DNA of 64,000 nucleotides from Cinclus cinclus (lineage: Eukaryota; Chordata; Aves; Passeriformes; Cinclidae). Both the position numbers and the translations under genes were made by a program. The stretch spans positions 51,995,101 to 52,059,100 of the forward strand of contig NC_085051.1 of the NCBI RefSeq assembly GCF_963662255.1, written 5' to 3'. Below, one piece after another: positions 24,129 to 39,100 of the stretch (position 1 is the first letter of the stretch; each line of letters starts with the position of its first letter). The notes under the pieces were generated by a model. It worked only from the letters and a program-made list of their open reading frames with translations. It ran no database searches and was not told the DNA's origin.

Positions 24129-27100
24129 GTACCGGGGCTCCCCCGCCGGGATGGGGCGGGGAGTGGCGGGGGCTCCGCACCGCCCGCCCACCGGGGTGCG
24201 GGAGCCCCAGGGCGGCGGGTCCGCGCCGGGGGCGGGGGACAGAGGCCGGGCCGCGCCTCCCTCGCTGTCCCCCTCCCCGCGGCCGGCGCCTCCTCGGCTC
24301 CAGCCGATGTCCCGATTGACCAGGTAGCGGCTGGGGAGGGGGACAGCAGGCCTGGGTCGAGGGCGGTGCGAGGGCATCGGCGCTGGGTCGGTGCTCGGGG
24401 CTGCTCCAGATACGGTGTCACCGACGGGAGTTGTGTGTGTGGGCCCTGTGCAGGGATGCGATCGCTTGGGCCCTCCCTGTCGTGCGGGAATGAGGGTTGG
24501 CTTTCCCTGCTTGGGCCTGCTTCACCTGCTGCTTCAGGTCAGAATTTGCTGGACGCACTAATGCCTGTTGTGATTATGGTGGTGTCAAATCACTGTTTCC
24601 AGGATCTTCCTGGCTTTGGCTGCATGGCTAAAGCATTCAGTGCAGTTTCAGGCCTTTGTTATGACTTAGGAGTGTGGGTTGATTTTAGAATTGTTTCTAA
24701 ATGGGAGTGGTGCAATGAGATGAGTCTTAAATGTCAGATAATTGACAGAGAGAAAGTTGCTTTTGCAGGCAAGAAAGATTGATGTACTTTAGAGACTCCT
24801 TGCTTACCATTATTGGATGCAGGACAGAACATGCATTTGATCTCTCAGGTCACCAAATTTATGAACAAACGCTTGATTTTTTGGGATTTGGAGAACAGTT
24901 TGGAATTTGCCATGCTGGGTGAACACGTGTCACTCCTAATAGATGTAAACACAGATATAATGAATGTCAGCTTTCTGTTTTGTTTCAAATAGTGGCTGTT
25001 CATGATTTTTCATGCTTGGGTCTCAGCTGCCGTCCTGTGAGTACCTTGAAATCTTCCTGCTTTTAGCCCACCATTCAGCATGGGATGAGGGCACAGAGGG
25101 CTAGAGACTCACACAAGGCTGTGCAGGAAGCTTCGTGGATGATCAAGGAATTATACCTGAATCTGCTGTGTGCTAGGGTAGTGCCCCTAGCACTCCTAAT
25201 TTATATAAAATGTCAGCACCAGCCGGAGTTTAAAGTCTATGTGGTTGTTGACTGTGATCTGTTAGATATGTCTGATACAATCATATGCAAAAGTGTGTCT
25301 GTGTGTATTTTAGTTTCACCCTTCAGTGAATTTTAATAATCTACATATGTTTTAAATAATGCTTGGACAATGGCATCTTTAAGCATACAAGGAGCATTTA
25401 GTATCAAACAGTAGTCTCTATTTATAAGCAGTTACTGTCTTTACAAGGTGTCCTGAGGAGCAGTATCTCTGAAAATCTATATCCTAAATTGTTGCTGTGT
25501 TTGGGTCCTGCTGTGTTTGTTTTTTTCCATGCAAAGTAGCTGCAGAGTTCTCTCACTTGGCTCACAGAGCAGGCCTTAATGTAGTTCAGTAATGCTACAT
25601 GTGATTCTTGCAAGTTCTCTTAGTCATCTCTTGCCACACTTCTGAAAAATAAAAATCTAAAGCCTGGAACTTCATTGACAATAAGGTATTGACTAATTAT
25701 ATCAAATTACAAAAAAATCTTCTTGAGCTGGTTATTTGGCTATCTTTTTAGATGCTAAAAGCTACTGGTGTGACTTACAATAATTGAGAAATTTGAGTTT
25801 GTGAACTCATGAGGCATTTATACCTGTGACAGTGTTAAATATTAAATACTTCTCTGAATTGAGTAAAACATAAACATTGTTAGGACATGGGGAATTCAAT
25901 GACCTTTTGCAGTACTAACCATGTAGATTAATACTGCATACTCTATATGTATAATAATTTAGTAAAGTGAACCTAGAGAAACAGCTGAAATAGATTGACT
26001 CACTCTAAGGAAAATGCTTTAAATGAGAATGGGAAGATGGTCTGGCTTAAATCTACAATACTTGATGCTTTGCAGTTTATTTTGGAACTTCAGTTGGAAG
26101 CAACTGTTTTGTGTGTGTTCAAAAGTGACACAGGCACAAGCTAACAGCCTGTCAAATGATCATGTTAACTTTTCAGAATCAAAAGTTCTGTCTTGTGGCT
26201 ATCATAAAGGGGAGAGAGCTATTGTTACCTAAATGGACAGGATGTAATTCTGCCTTAAACTAGGTAGACTATCACATTCTGTGTTCCTTCCAGTTCCTGG
26301 GAGCAGGCTGGGCATAGGGATTTGATCTGTTTAAGGCCAACCTATTTGTGCTCCTTGGCATAAGACAGGTGCTGATCATTTCAGTTTTAGCTGTTAGTTC
26401 ATAATTATTTATGTATCCCTTAAAAATTTTCTCTGATTACTTTAAGACCATGATTTTCATTTTGGCTAAGTCATATTAGAGTATTGAGCTGAATTTAATG
26501 AAGCTGTGCTGTGTGAATGTATCAGCTAACTGTGATTTTGTCTTTTTACTTTTTTCTCCCCCCGCCCCTTTTAAATATTTTTTTTAAGACTTCTCTTGAG
26601 GGGAAAATGCTATATTTTTCCTAAAATGAGTGAAAGAACGACAAGGACTGTATTTTAAGCAACTGTGTCTGTTAGGTACTGAGATAATTCTTGCATCAGT
26701 AATCCGTTGCAGATCAGTACACATTAAGGAAGAGTAACACTTAAGCCATGAATGACACTTAAGAATAAATAACCTAATATTGAGACAAAGGTACCACTTG
26801 TAAGGATATTTCTTGACATCAATAGTGCTAATCTTTCTTCTTCTAGTTTCCCTTAAATCCTAAATGCTTTGTGTCTGCTATGTCTGGTTTGTAAGTCACC
26901 TTTTTAAATTAACTGCTGATGTGTGTGTTGTCTTAGGAGATTTAACTTACATAAAGAAAAACGTTTCCAGGTAACCTTGATCCTTCTTCTGAGGCACTTG
27001 ATGGAGAAGTTAGATCTGGCATCCAGGACAGTGGTGTGCAGATTTGTCTGTTTGTACTCTAATCTTAATGATTTGGTAGAGAGATGAGTTTTGGACAACA

Positions 27101-30100
27101 TTTCAGACTGTCTCTAAAGACTTTTCAAAGCAAAAAGGTGTTTTCTCCCAACTTTGTCCTGGTTCTTTGTTCTGGTAGAGCTAGTTCAGCTTGCTAAACC
27201 AGCAGCAAAAAGCACTTGTAGTTTTCCTGTGCAGATTTCTTCTTGATTTGGTGAGTTGAACAATGTCATCTTGGGGTCGATTAGTACACTGTACTTGGAG
27301 TACAGTGACAGCAAGAAAAGGGTTGGAGGGGCACTTCCCCCTCCAATGGCCTGGACTGTCTGCTTGGATCCACTGCCTTAGGAGCTCTCTCCTGAATAAA
27401 GCCTCTGCTTCAGCCTTAAGTCAGTTTTGGAATGATCCGTTCCTGAGGGATTGCTGACTTGACTTTGATTAAGAGAGTTACAGGTGTTAAAGGAAGTTTT
27501 TCCTGTTATTTTAGGCATTTCCCTCTTCATGGAGTGAGATTATAACATAATAATTCAAAAATTGTTAAAATTATGATGCTCTGATGCTCTTGGTGGGTTG
27601 CTTTTTCCTGCAGCCCCTAATCAGGAGTGAGGACTGTTACTTGATTTTTGTTTGTCAGACAGACTTGAAGGACTTAAAATATGGTTTGTGGCTAGCTTTG
27701 CAAAATGATTTATTAGTTGATTCATTAAGCTGGAAAAGGAGAGTGCTATATCATCTTCCTTGCCTTAGGAATGACTGACAAGGCAAGGCTTTCCAGATTG
27801 CTGCTGACATTAACTATCAAGTCCTTTTCCCTTCCTACCAGGAAGCTTGTGCATTTTCCTTATAGAAGTTGTGTGTGTGATGATGTGTTATTCTCTATGT
27901 GTTGTAAAAGTTTCTGGGCAAATTAATCTGCCACTGTCATTGCTGTACAAGTACATATTAGCAATAATATTGTATGGTGCACAGTCCTAATTTTTATGTA
28001 ATGTATTAGCAAGTTATGAAATTTGAACGTATATTTTAGTTTATTACATGACCTAAAACCTTTTGCATTGTAGTTCAGTCCTGGCTACCTACTCTTTGGT
28101 AGTGTGTGGCCAACTTTGTTAACATTGGTTGTTTGATTTTTTGAGATCACCCTCTTGGGAGAAGAGGCTTTGCCTTTAGTTTGACTTTTTTTTTCTTGCA
28201 GCTACCTAAAGGAGCACTCTGTTAATAACTATGGAATATTACAGTATGTTGCAGTAGTGTTGGATTAGAAACATATATAGGTGGTAAGCACAGGTTGATG
28301 GGGGCATGGAGAGAAGGATTTGTTGACTGTCTTTCCAAGCTTTTGTTGAGCAAGTATCTTAGAAATTATATTTGTACTAGGATGAAAATAATCTCATATG
28401 TCAACTTCTTTTATTCAGAGTTGGCATACTGATAGTCCCTGCTTATCAGTAAAAAGACTGATGTATAGGATTCCTTCCTCTGCAGTTCTCAAAATTACAT
28501 TTTTTTTGTCTGGCTTGATTTGTTGTGCAGTTGAGCAGTGTTATCCTTGGTGGTGACTTTCATTCTATAGACTCTTCACCTGGGAACTTGTTGCAATGAC
28601 AGAATACATTTGTCACCGTGCTTAATATATTGCTCTGAGAAGCAGTGCGAGTCGGTTCTATGTTGGAAGCTGGGATGTGTGGAGAAAGCCATCACATTTT
28701 CTCAAGGTGTGGTGGGAATGTGAATTTATATTACTGTATACTTAAAGATCACTTAGCTGTGTCAGGCCTCTGAAAATGATGTACGTTTTAAAAGCATATA
28801 TGAGCTATAAAAGTGCTGAGGTTTGGAAGGATCTTGGAAGGTACAGTAGCTCTGAAGCAGAGGGAGGTATACTTACACCTTAATGACCAGTTCTTACACT
28901 TGCAGTAGCAAGAATTCCACAGTTTTCTTCAATAACGTTTTTTTGGTGTTAGTTCTCTTTCTTCTCCCTCCAATATCTGACTGAACTTCTCAAAGCAAAC
29001 CAGGCTGAATGCAGTTATTTAGTGTGGACATAGAGGACAGTTCACTATTGCCTTTGATTTTTGCATGTTTAAAAACTTGTTAATTTGTCCATTCAGCTTT
29101 CCTAAGGTAAATAAATCCAGCTGTTTAAACCATTCTTCTCAGATCATGAGTTCCTAATGTTTCCTCTAATTGCTCTCTGTTGGCTTCTGTTTTCTTGTGG
29201 TACTTAAACTAGACCTAGACCCAGTGCTTGCACTGTGATTTCAGTACTGAGCAAGGGAGAATTGTTGCTTGCTGTGTCTATCTTCTAATATACTTGCTAA
29301 CATATTGAATAGTGTTGACATTTTTGAATTCTGCTTATAGTGATGACTCACTTGGATTGTTTCTTATCATTGCTGCTTTTCTCCATTTTTATCCATGCCT
29401 TGATTTTTGTTGATGTTTATAAATGCCAGGTAGCATTTTAATTGAATTTTGTTCTGTTAAGATTATTAGAGAGTGGTTTTATTTCCACTTCTGTCCTGCA
29501 TAACGCAAAAAATCCTTCCAGTCTTGATGCTATTCACAAATTTGATGTGTACTCTCATCTATTAATAAAAATGTCTTATAATACTTGAAAGTCACACGTT
29601 GGATTTGCTGCTAATGTTTCATGTTTCTCAGGTGTGTTGGATGTGATTCTATTCTATTCCTCTTTAAAAGGCTGTTGTAGATTTTTTTTTTCCAAGAAAT
29701 TCCTTAATTTCTTGCTGAGTTTTTTTCTTCTCTTTGTGTTGGATAATAGTTTTTGTATTGGGACTGGACTAGGCAGTCTCATGGAGGTATTGTGGCTAGA
29801 TCAGTAATACTTTACCTCTTGATCTGTGGTTGCGAAGGTATTTGAGAGCCTCTTGGAAATTTGTTTCAGGTGTTTAATGGATGGATATATTTACCACTGA
29901 GTTTTGTGATGTAGCTAGAACTATCTTTCCTAATTCTTGCTGGCCTGCACTAGGGACTGACAGACATGTTACAAAAGACTCCTATAGTCTTTCCTGAAGG
30001 GTTGAATTTTTAGTAATGCTTTTTTTTCAACAACACTGCTGAAGGAAACAGTGAAGAGTTAATGTAGATTACAGATGTGTAGGTAGCTTTCAGTGTTTAA

Positions 30101-33100
30101 TTTTGTTACGAGGCTTTTACAGAGCAGCTAGGACTGGCTAGAGCAAGATTAAAAGACTAAAAAGCTGCTTTAAAATGACAGTTACACTGTTAAATGTTTC
30201 TTGCTCTGGAGGAAGATGAAATATCTTTGGTTGACAGAGCTTGCAAGATGATTTTTATGTAGGAAGTGGTATTAGTCTGTAGTGCTTATTCTTGTCCTAG
30301 TCTGTGCTCCAAGCCCATATCACAACTGTTTGACTTCAGTGAGCTCTTGCACTATGTTGGCTGAGGGATTGCTCTCTGAGGTAACACTTCATTTGTCTAT
30401 GACTGCTTGTTTGGCTGGTGTGTTTGACAGTGAATGCTGGGCTATGCTGGCCAAACCCCCTCGTTGGGATGCAGTATTTTATAGGCAGTGAGTTTTTGTG
30501 TCTTTGGTTGGGGTTTTTCTCCCACAGCAGTTACAATTTTGGAGGGTTTTGTATTGAAGTGCATTTGTGGTAATAGTGCATTTACATGAATTCAGTTGGG
30601 GAAATTAAGTTAGTGTAAAACCAATAATTATGGCACTTATTCTTTGCAGATTGAAAAATTTTTAGTCATAATGCTTCACAGATGCAAAGAGGGGTCATTT
30701 GTAAAACATACTTCTGTGCCTGTGGAAAGTTTTATGGGGCAGCTTTGTCAGTATATTTATAAAAGTGTTGTGCCATGTGCTTAAATTACAAGGAGTTTGC
30801 ATTATACACTGACGTGTGAGTCTGCAAAACAGTAAAAAACAGTAAATAGTTAACTGTTAATAGTTAGCATGTACATTGAAGGTGCCACAAACTCTAATTA
30901 AAGCCTGCCTAGACCCACCTCTGAGAGGATTGCCAGCCATAATTGTTATTTGACATTCTAGAATCAAATTTAATGCCCTAATTTGAAGTATTATTGTAGT
31001 TTTCTGGCTAAAGGGAACCATCTGAAGTACTTTCCTGTGAAGGACATGTACCCAAAGGCCACTTGCTGTCCAGTTGTCACTACTATGAGTTGGCACACTT
31101 GGACAAATTATGATTTGAAAGTGGTGCCATTTGGTGCAAAATAGTGCCTAATATTTCCATTATCTGTCCTGTTAGAAGGCTTAAGGAAAAGAAACAGTAA
31201 CATTAAATGTGCTATACTTTAAGTAATAGTATTTGGTTATGTCCTTCTGGGAAATAGAGTATTTTTCCTTCCTTACCTCAGTCCACTTTTAGGCCCAAGT
31301 GAATAGACAGCCCACTTTTTAGCATCTACATCCCACCCATTTCTTGCCCCTTATAACTTAAAACTAAGCAGCTGCTGTTGCCTGTTTGGCTCCTGTTGAG
31401 CAGCTGTTGGTGCAGTGGATGCAGCCCCCTGGTCTTTGTGGGCAGGACCACCAGCTGCTGCAGTTGAAACCTTTCCAGCAGCAGTGTTGTAACTTGCATT
31501 GGGATTTCTCGTGCATTATTCAATCCAGCTGTTCATAATGGAATAATAGATCTCTCATAGATACTTTCTGCAAATTGATTTCAGTATTGGTTTATCAGCT
31601 ATATTTGTTCTTTAATTTCATGAGTTAATCATAATGTTTACATGTGGCTGTAATGGTAAAAAAATAGTATTTATGATTTTTTATTACTACTTTTTAACTC
31701 CATGTGGGATTGGAAGGTGACTGTATTAAGAGGTTTAATAGTGTATAAGTTTTGTAGTACTAGAGCTTGTGAAGTGCTGTGTCAGACAAAATACTAGTCT
31801 AAGCAAGAAATTATCTTAGAAGTACGCTGGTATAGGGAGAAAACATTGCATGTTATGAACAAACTTCATTATCCCCAGTTTCTTTGTAATTAAAAAACTG
31901 TTATTTAGCAGGAGTTTTAGATATATTTTTTCCGAGAAGTGATATCATGTGAAAGTTGGAGAGGACTCAAGTTTATGGTTTTAATGATCCCTTTCAGCTA
32001 ACAAAAGGAGGAGCAATGACAACAGGAGAGAGAATGGATACCAATATACATGGAACTGTGAGTTAAAACCCCACAAGTCTGCTGAAAGAAACTATTTAAA
32101 CAGTGCCTTAAGGACACTTGAGCCAGCCCAGCTCTACAGTCATAGGGATAACTCTGTGAATCTGAGTAACATGTCTTCTTTTCCTAACTTACAAATGTAA
32201 CCATAACTTATGCAGAATCCTAAAAGTTGTAATCTTGTCCTGTTTTAATTGTGGCAGTTTTTTTTTTTTGTATGGTTCTTCTAAGACTTCTAGAAATGTT
32301 TTTTACAGGTTTTCTTGATGTTTGAGGTGGGTATTGGAGCATGACTGGTACATGTTTGAAACTATCATCGAAATGAAATTTTGGCACAAGTTCTGAAGGA
32401 TTTACTTTGTTTACTTGATTTTTCTGGTTTTCTACTGGTAACTGTCAATACTATAGAAAAATAGTTTTGCAATGATTTGTTCTTTTTAAGTCAAGTTACT
32501 AAGATTGCAATTATAGTCTAGTTGTTTGGGTTTGCATATTTTAATGGTTTGTATGGAAAATACTATCTCTTAACATCAATACTGTATTGTGAAGCCATAG
32601 ATGAAGGCTTAGTGTGCATTTTTCTCAAGATTTTTGCCTTTCCTACAGAATAGTGAATAATTGGTATTTGCTTTCAGAGTTGTTTTTGTTTTGCTTTTCT
32701 ATAGCTTTTTTAGTAAAAGTGGGCCAGAGACCCAGTAGCTACCTGTTTGTACTTCAAGTGTCAGGAAGGTCTGTCTTTAAAAGAATAATTTATGAGGGCA
32801 GGAATAATTGCATGATTAGGCAATACCACTTTTGAAATCTGATATATTCTGCCAGATGCAGTATTTCTTACCTGTTTTGCAGCTCATTTTGCATTGCCAT
32901 TTTGTGTCAGTTTGAATTACTTTACTGTCCATAAATAAATAATTTTTTTAAAGTGTGCCTGTTCAGTATGATATATTGATCCAGTAGTTTTTTTCCCCCA
33001 AGAAAAAATTCAGAAATACAGCTTGTAAAAGTGAGATGCTTGTACTGACTAGAGAATTACTGCTATTTAATAGCATGAGCTGTATATCTCAACAGGTGAC

Positions 33101-36100
33101 TTCAAGAAATGTCTTGCTGTTTGTTACTTCAGTGTGAACTTATGCTCCCTCCCCTGTAAAGGCAACTGTCCAGTTACATTCACATCAGTTTAACACATGG
33201 GATGGCCTCTCCTGCCATCCTTCAGCAGTGGAACTGTGGTCTCTTGTACAGAATAACTTCTGTCTGTGTGTCATGGACTGTTTGCTAACACAGTCAGAGT
33301 TTTAAGATGCTGTTGCAGGTGATGTTTCTGACCTGACCTAGTGTTGGCAGAAGAGCTTCTGTGCCAATGAAGTGACTGTTCAAGTGTAGTTCTGTGTTTT
33401 GGCCAAAATGCTGCCTCTGTAAATTCTCTAGATGGAGCTGGGATGGTTAAGTGTGGTCACATGTTAGCACTTCTAAATCAGAAGGATGGGGCAAACAACT
33501 GTTCTAAAGAACTTAAACAAAGTCCAGGTTAAGATGCCTTTAGTGATGCTCAAGGTGATCCATACTTCTCATTTTTAGAGTGACAAAGTACTGGTTGCCA
33601 GTGAGCTACTTCAGCAGTTCACTGTCAGCTTGCTCAGCTGCTCTAAGTGCTGCACTGACGTCTCTGTTCCCTGTGAACAACTGGTAACACCTTGTACTGG
33701 CTTTGCACGGCCAGGTTCTGGGGGGCTTCTGTTGGAAGCTGCTGTGAGAAGCCCAGGATGGACCTGCTGCTGGCCAGGGCTGAGCCAATCAGGAATGGTA
33801 GTAACACCTCTGTGATAATATATTTAAGGAGAGAAAAGTTATTGTATTTGCAGCCAGAGAAGAGCAGGGTGAGAATATGTGAGAGGAACAGCTCTGCAGA
33901 CACCAAGGTCACTGCAGAAGGAGGGGCAGGGAGGTGCTCCAGGTGTCAGAATTGAGATTCCACTATGGCCTGTGGTAAGAACACAGTGAGACAGGCTGTG
34001 CTTCTGCAGCTCATGGAGGGCCACAGGGATGCAGAGATCCACCTGTAGCCCATGGAGCAGACCCACACAGGTGGGTACCTGAGAGGAGGCTGTGAGCCTT
34101 CAGAAGGCTCAGGCTGAAGCAGGTTCCTGGCAGGGACCTGTGGAGGGAGGAGCCCATGAAGAGCAGGTTCCTGGTAGGACTTGGGACTCACGCTGGAGTA
34201 GGCTGTGCCTGAAGGACTTAGATAGGAAAGGTTCATGGAGAACTCTGTCCTGTGGGAGGGACCCCATGCTGGAGCAGGGGAAGGACTTCTCTCTGAGGAG
34301 TGGCAGGAACAGTGTGTGATGAACTGACTGCAACCCCCATTCCCATCTCCCTGTGTTGCTGGGAGGGAGGTAGAGCTAGCAAGAAGGGAGGGGTGAAGAC
34401 AGAGTAGTTTTAAGGTTTGTTTTTACTTCTCATTATCCTGCTCTGATTTTCTTAGTAATAAATTCAGTTAATTTCCCCAACTTGTCCACAGTGGTAACGG
34501 GTGAGTGATGTCTTCCAGTCCTTAGCTCATGAACCTTTCACTAGATATTGTTTTCAACTCTGTCCATTTGGGGAGGGAAATGATAGGGCATCTTTGGTTG
34601 GTGTTGGCATCCAGCCAGGGTCAACCCACCACACGTGTTTTTTCTGCAAAAACATGTTGGATTGGCATTGATGTGGTTGATCAGTGCATAGTGTTTTGTT
34701 AATCCTATACTGATACATTATGGGTACATGAGAGAGACAAAGGGGAATGCTAGTAAGATCAGGGCCTGGAGAAGCTCAGTCTTAGGAGCCTAGAAACAGC
34801 TTTTCCTGTGCTTTCTCTTCACTCATCTGGGAACCTTTATTCATTTCTATCTCCTCTGGTTAGTATGTATCTTGCAGCTGTGGCAATTGCAGTGCAAACT
34901 GATATAAAGGAGAGTTTAGATTTGGACAGTGTGCGAACATCAGCGGTGGTTAAAGGTATTTTTGACAGCAGAGATCCCTAGTGTGCCTGCTGTTAGTATG
35001 CCCATATCAGTGGATGATTTAATAGCTGGGCTGTGTTGGGTGTCCTCACAGGATCCTGGGAGGACCTTCAGCAAATGCCTGACACGTGGGCACTGGCCCC
35101 TCAGTGGGCAGTGCTGTGTCTGTGAGGTCTGTCGGTGACAGTAGACAGTCTGATCACTCCCTCCTACACTAGAGACAAAAATCAGCCTGAGGAAAGAGAC
35201 AGTGTTGTGTGACCATTTGGTATGTGGAATACTTTTAGCCCTTCGATGGTAATCTTAAAAGAAAATTATTAATAGCAGGAAAAAGGTTGTGGGTTTTTTC
35301 CACATAATATCTATACCAGTGAAACTGCCAACACTTATTACTACTTAAAAAATCTTAATACTTTGCTTACTTTAGAAGAAATATTTTTATTAAGGAAGCT
35401 AGTGCCTGAATTTGGAACATACTGCCTTTTGTTCTAAAAATGCTGAAGGAAGAATCTTCTTTTCAGACTAGGTGATTATCCTAGAACTTGCACACATGGC
35501 ATTGTGGGAAATCAGAGTTGACTATATTTGTTTTAGGGATTTGGTCCTTGATATTTGTTTGCTAGTAGCTGTGCTTGTTTTGTAACACTTTTCATCTTGT
35601 TGGGCTTGCTTGTAATGAAATGTCTTCAGCCCCAGAAGGAAGATGCATTGCAAATTAACAACTACAGGACAATAGTTAGAGCAAATAAGTTATTTCATCT
35701 GTCTCTTACTGTGTATGACCACAAAAAGCATAAACCAATGGGCCTTATCCTGGTTTTGGAGCACAGGTTATACATTTGTGCAGTATTTTATTCATGTGAC
35801 TTCTGTGGGACTCTTCTGGTGCTGTTAGGGTAAGAGCAAGTTCCATCTTATTTTTAGTACTAAAGTAATTAGGGCTTGGTTCTAGTAATATTTTCTTAAC
35901 ATGCTGCAATATGATGGAATTATGGGCTTGATAAAAACACTGTATCAAAAACGTCCAGCATTCCTTGGGTTTGAAAAATCCAACAGCAGCCAGAAGGGAC
36001 ATAATTTGAACTTTCTGGACAGACATGACAATGTTGCATTTGACTTCTATTGAGCTTTGTAATGAAAAATTATAAATTGATTAGCAATTAACTGCTACAG

Positions 36101-39100
36101 TGAAGTAAGTTTCTATAGCAACAGGGCAATGCAGGGTACAATTATTCAGACTGCTTTCCTTAGCAGATAATTTTTTCTTCCAAACACTGAGTTTAGACTG
36201 TTGGACTAAAACATTGTTTTGTTATAGCAACGGATAATCCTCAGCTTTTTCTGCTCTTGCCTTTTAATATTCTTTTCTCCTTCCTCTTAAGAGCCGAAAA
36301 GGGAATGGGAGAAACTTTCTCTGATAGATAGCAGTGTGGTAGACTGGTGAAAACTCAGCCCACAACTATTTGCCTGTATGTTATTAACATAATGAATGGA
36401 TTTATATTGAATATATTGTTATGCAATATGAATTTCTTTTTCACTTCTGCCTCTTGACAAGTCTACATGAAACTGAACCTGGTCTAATTTAATAATAATG
36501 GTGATCAAATAATAGCTTGCACATTTCAAGTAAATCAATTTAGATAAGTTGTAATGCTGATTCCCTTAATCAGCCAGATTTTTATTTGTTCTTTTTGTGT
36601 TTAAAGTCTCTGTTTTCTGGTTTCAATACTTCTGAATACCTTTGAAGAGAGGCATATTCTACTTCACTCTTCACTCTTAAAAGTCGGAAAACATAAGGGT
36701 TTTGTCAAGGGACTGCAGGTGTTTGAGTTTTTTTTGCTACAGAACAGACTCATAAAGCCAACTTTTTTAAGTGTTGCTGTATTTTGATCTTTTTAAAGTT
36801 AGAGGAGATGAAGTTTTAACAACTTCAGTGATGAAGCTACAGCGGTCTTTTTTTTTGTTTTAACAGTACACTTAGTTTTGTGTTAAGTATTTTAAAGATA
36901 CCCAGATGTCTGATCTCCTGAAAGAAAAAACAAAAGCAGTTTTTGCTTTTGTCAGTCAGCCTCAATGTTTGTTGTTGATAGGTATTGCGCAAGTGAATTT
37001 TTCCAATACTGTAACAAAACCATACCATTGTTTTAGGAAAGAAAAAAGGAGGATTCAGGGGTAAAGTGAAAGTAGTGGCTTTGAACATGTGGCTGACTAG
37101 AACACTGGTCCAACAGGTCAGGTAACTTCTGTGTGTGCGCATGGGGAGGAGGTGATCAACTCAGAGATGACGCTACCATTAACTTATGCAATGTTTCCAG
37201 TTTGTTCCATGTTTTGGGTGCCATCTAAAAGCAGTCTGCCAGCTCTAATTTAAATAAGTGTAGCCTTTAACAGGTATGATTTTTTTTAACCAGTTTTGCT
37301 TGCAGAGCTGGGCCAATTTAAACAATTTCCCAGTGAGGGTAACTTACTAAGTGTTTAATAAGTATTGCAACTGAGTGTGTGAACTGAATGAGAACAGCTG
37401 CTGAATTGTGCCAGTGTGTGTGGTTTTACTTGGAATCCTTTTGGTATTTACATACCTATTTTCCTTATTTTAATTTGTTTCTTACATCTAGTACATGTAT
37501 TCTTATCTCTGTTAAGATCATCTGAATTATGCCTCACGCAGTGTTAAAAACAGGTGAGAAAGGACTGATTGTAAGTGTAGGCAACAGTGTGACTAGACTG
37601 TAGGAGGAAATAAAGGAGAATAAGGAGCAAGAAGACCAGAAAGGTAACTATTACTTCTTTACTTCAGAGCTATGAATCTGTTATAAGGTACTAAATTGTA
37701 ACTATTGCAAAATGAATTATAGTTAACCTAAGCATAAATATTGAGACTTGCAGAACTTAATTATGAAGCTTACTTATGAAGTAGTTAAGGGAAGAGATAA
37801 TTGTTACAGTACATTTAATTTTCTCAGTTCCCCAAAAGTGAAGAGACTAAAATGTGTGCTTCAATGCCTTCCAGCCTTTACAGAAGGTGATGTGTTGTTT
37901 ACACAGCTTGTGACACTCCATAAGTAGTATTCCAGCACAAACTTTATTTAGTGCCTGTGAATATTTGGAATGCTCTGTGCTATTCTGAAATCCGTTGTTT
38001 TTTAATTCACTCTATTCCTAGCAGTGAAAATTTCTGCTGAAAACTTTCTGACTGCCTTTGGCTGAGTGGTGGGCAGGTATTTTTACAAGGCTTATCCTGG
38101 ATTGTATTCAGATAGAGAAAAACATGCAGGAGTGCTATTCAACACATACCCCACCCAAAACAACAACAAAACAATCCCCTTTCAGTTTAAGCTTTTGAAA
38201 TTCTTACATTGTGGACTTGTGTGTTATGGATTCTTTTTTGTTTTGCTGCAAATGAAGTGTTGTCTCTCTGGTGGGAAAACATTAATGTATAACATGTGTA
38301 TATATAGACAGCTTTATTTGAAGTTCAGGTGCTCAGCCTTTATAGTTTAGCACTTTGGTAGTAAAGGAGAGTTGTAAGTTGCTAAGTTAATGTCCTTGAA
38401 TGAAATGGAAATTCAGGTGCATATATTAGATACTTAAAATGATGGAATTTTAGAGCTTGGAAATGCTGTTACAAAATGATCAGAGAATTGAAAGCTTAGT
38501 TCTTTGTCTGAGACAGCCATTGGGACGAGACCTTCAAGTTGAGGTCTTCTAGGAGTGGTTTTGGAAATAATTTAATTGGTGATGCTGATAAAGGGAAGCA
38601 AGAGCACATACATGTTACTCATAATAACTTTGGGATACATCCCTGTTCTCAATCAGAGTTACTTTAAAAGGAGGAACAAGCTGATATCACAGCCATAGCT
38701 GAAGTGAAAATTCATTGAAAAACTCCATAGGGAAATCTTGCTTCAGCAATAAAACTTTGAAAAGATGATAAACAGAGTGTAGTGTTGATTACAGGCTGAG
38801 CCAGCTTGTGATGCAGCTGTTGAAGGCTGGAGGACATAAATGCAATTCAAAGTTGTATCAAATGAGGTTTACTAGTAGAAATAAAGAATGTGTTTAGTAC
38901 CATTGTACTAGGCATTGAGAAGCTGGCTTTAATATTGTATGCAATTCTGGTTGCTTGTGTTGAAGATGATTTTTAGCTCCTGCTACTAAAAGAGCTAGAA
39001 GATGTCTAATGTAAAACTGAAGAAAGAAGTGTGTAATTTTAATTTTCTGAGCAAAGCAGTCACTAAGTATCCTTTTTGTCACACTAAAAGGAAGAAGAGA

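Noticed and set aside
23517..24377. 286-codon minus-strand open frame across the WDR20 promoter and exon 1
   Set aside because: GC-rich DNA lacks stop codons. It overlaps the real WDR20 exon and the CR1 fragment, and its Arg/Ala/Pro/Gly composition is typical of such artefacts.
24129..24782. Extension of WDR20 exon 1 frame by 218 codons
   Set aside because: A donor GT follows the conserved GVRK end, exon 2 continues the family sequence in phase, and the extension is island sequence without WDR20 similarity.
27287..27307. Short hairpin as a microRNA precursor
   Set aside because: The stem is only 9 bp with a 3-nt loop, far too short for a pre-miRNA.
31326..31523. Minus-strand open frame with Gln/Leu-rich translation in WDR20 intron 1
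   Set aside because: Two overlapping frames look equally plausible, there is no recognised family, and chance open frames of this length are frequent in the window.
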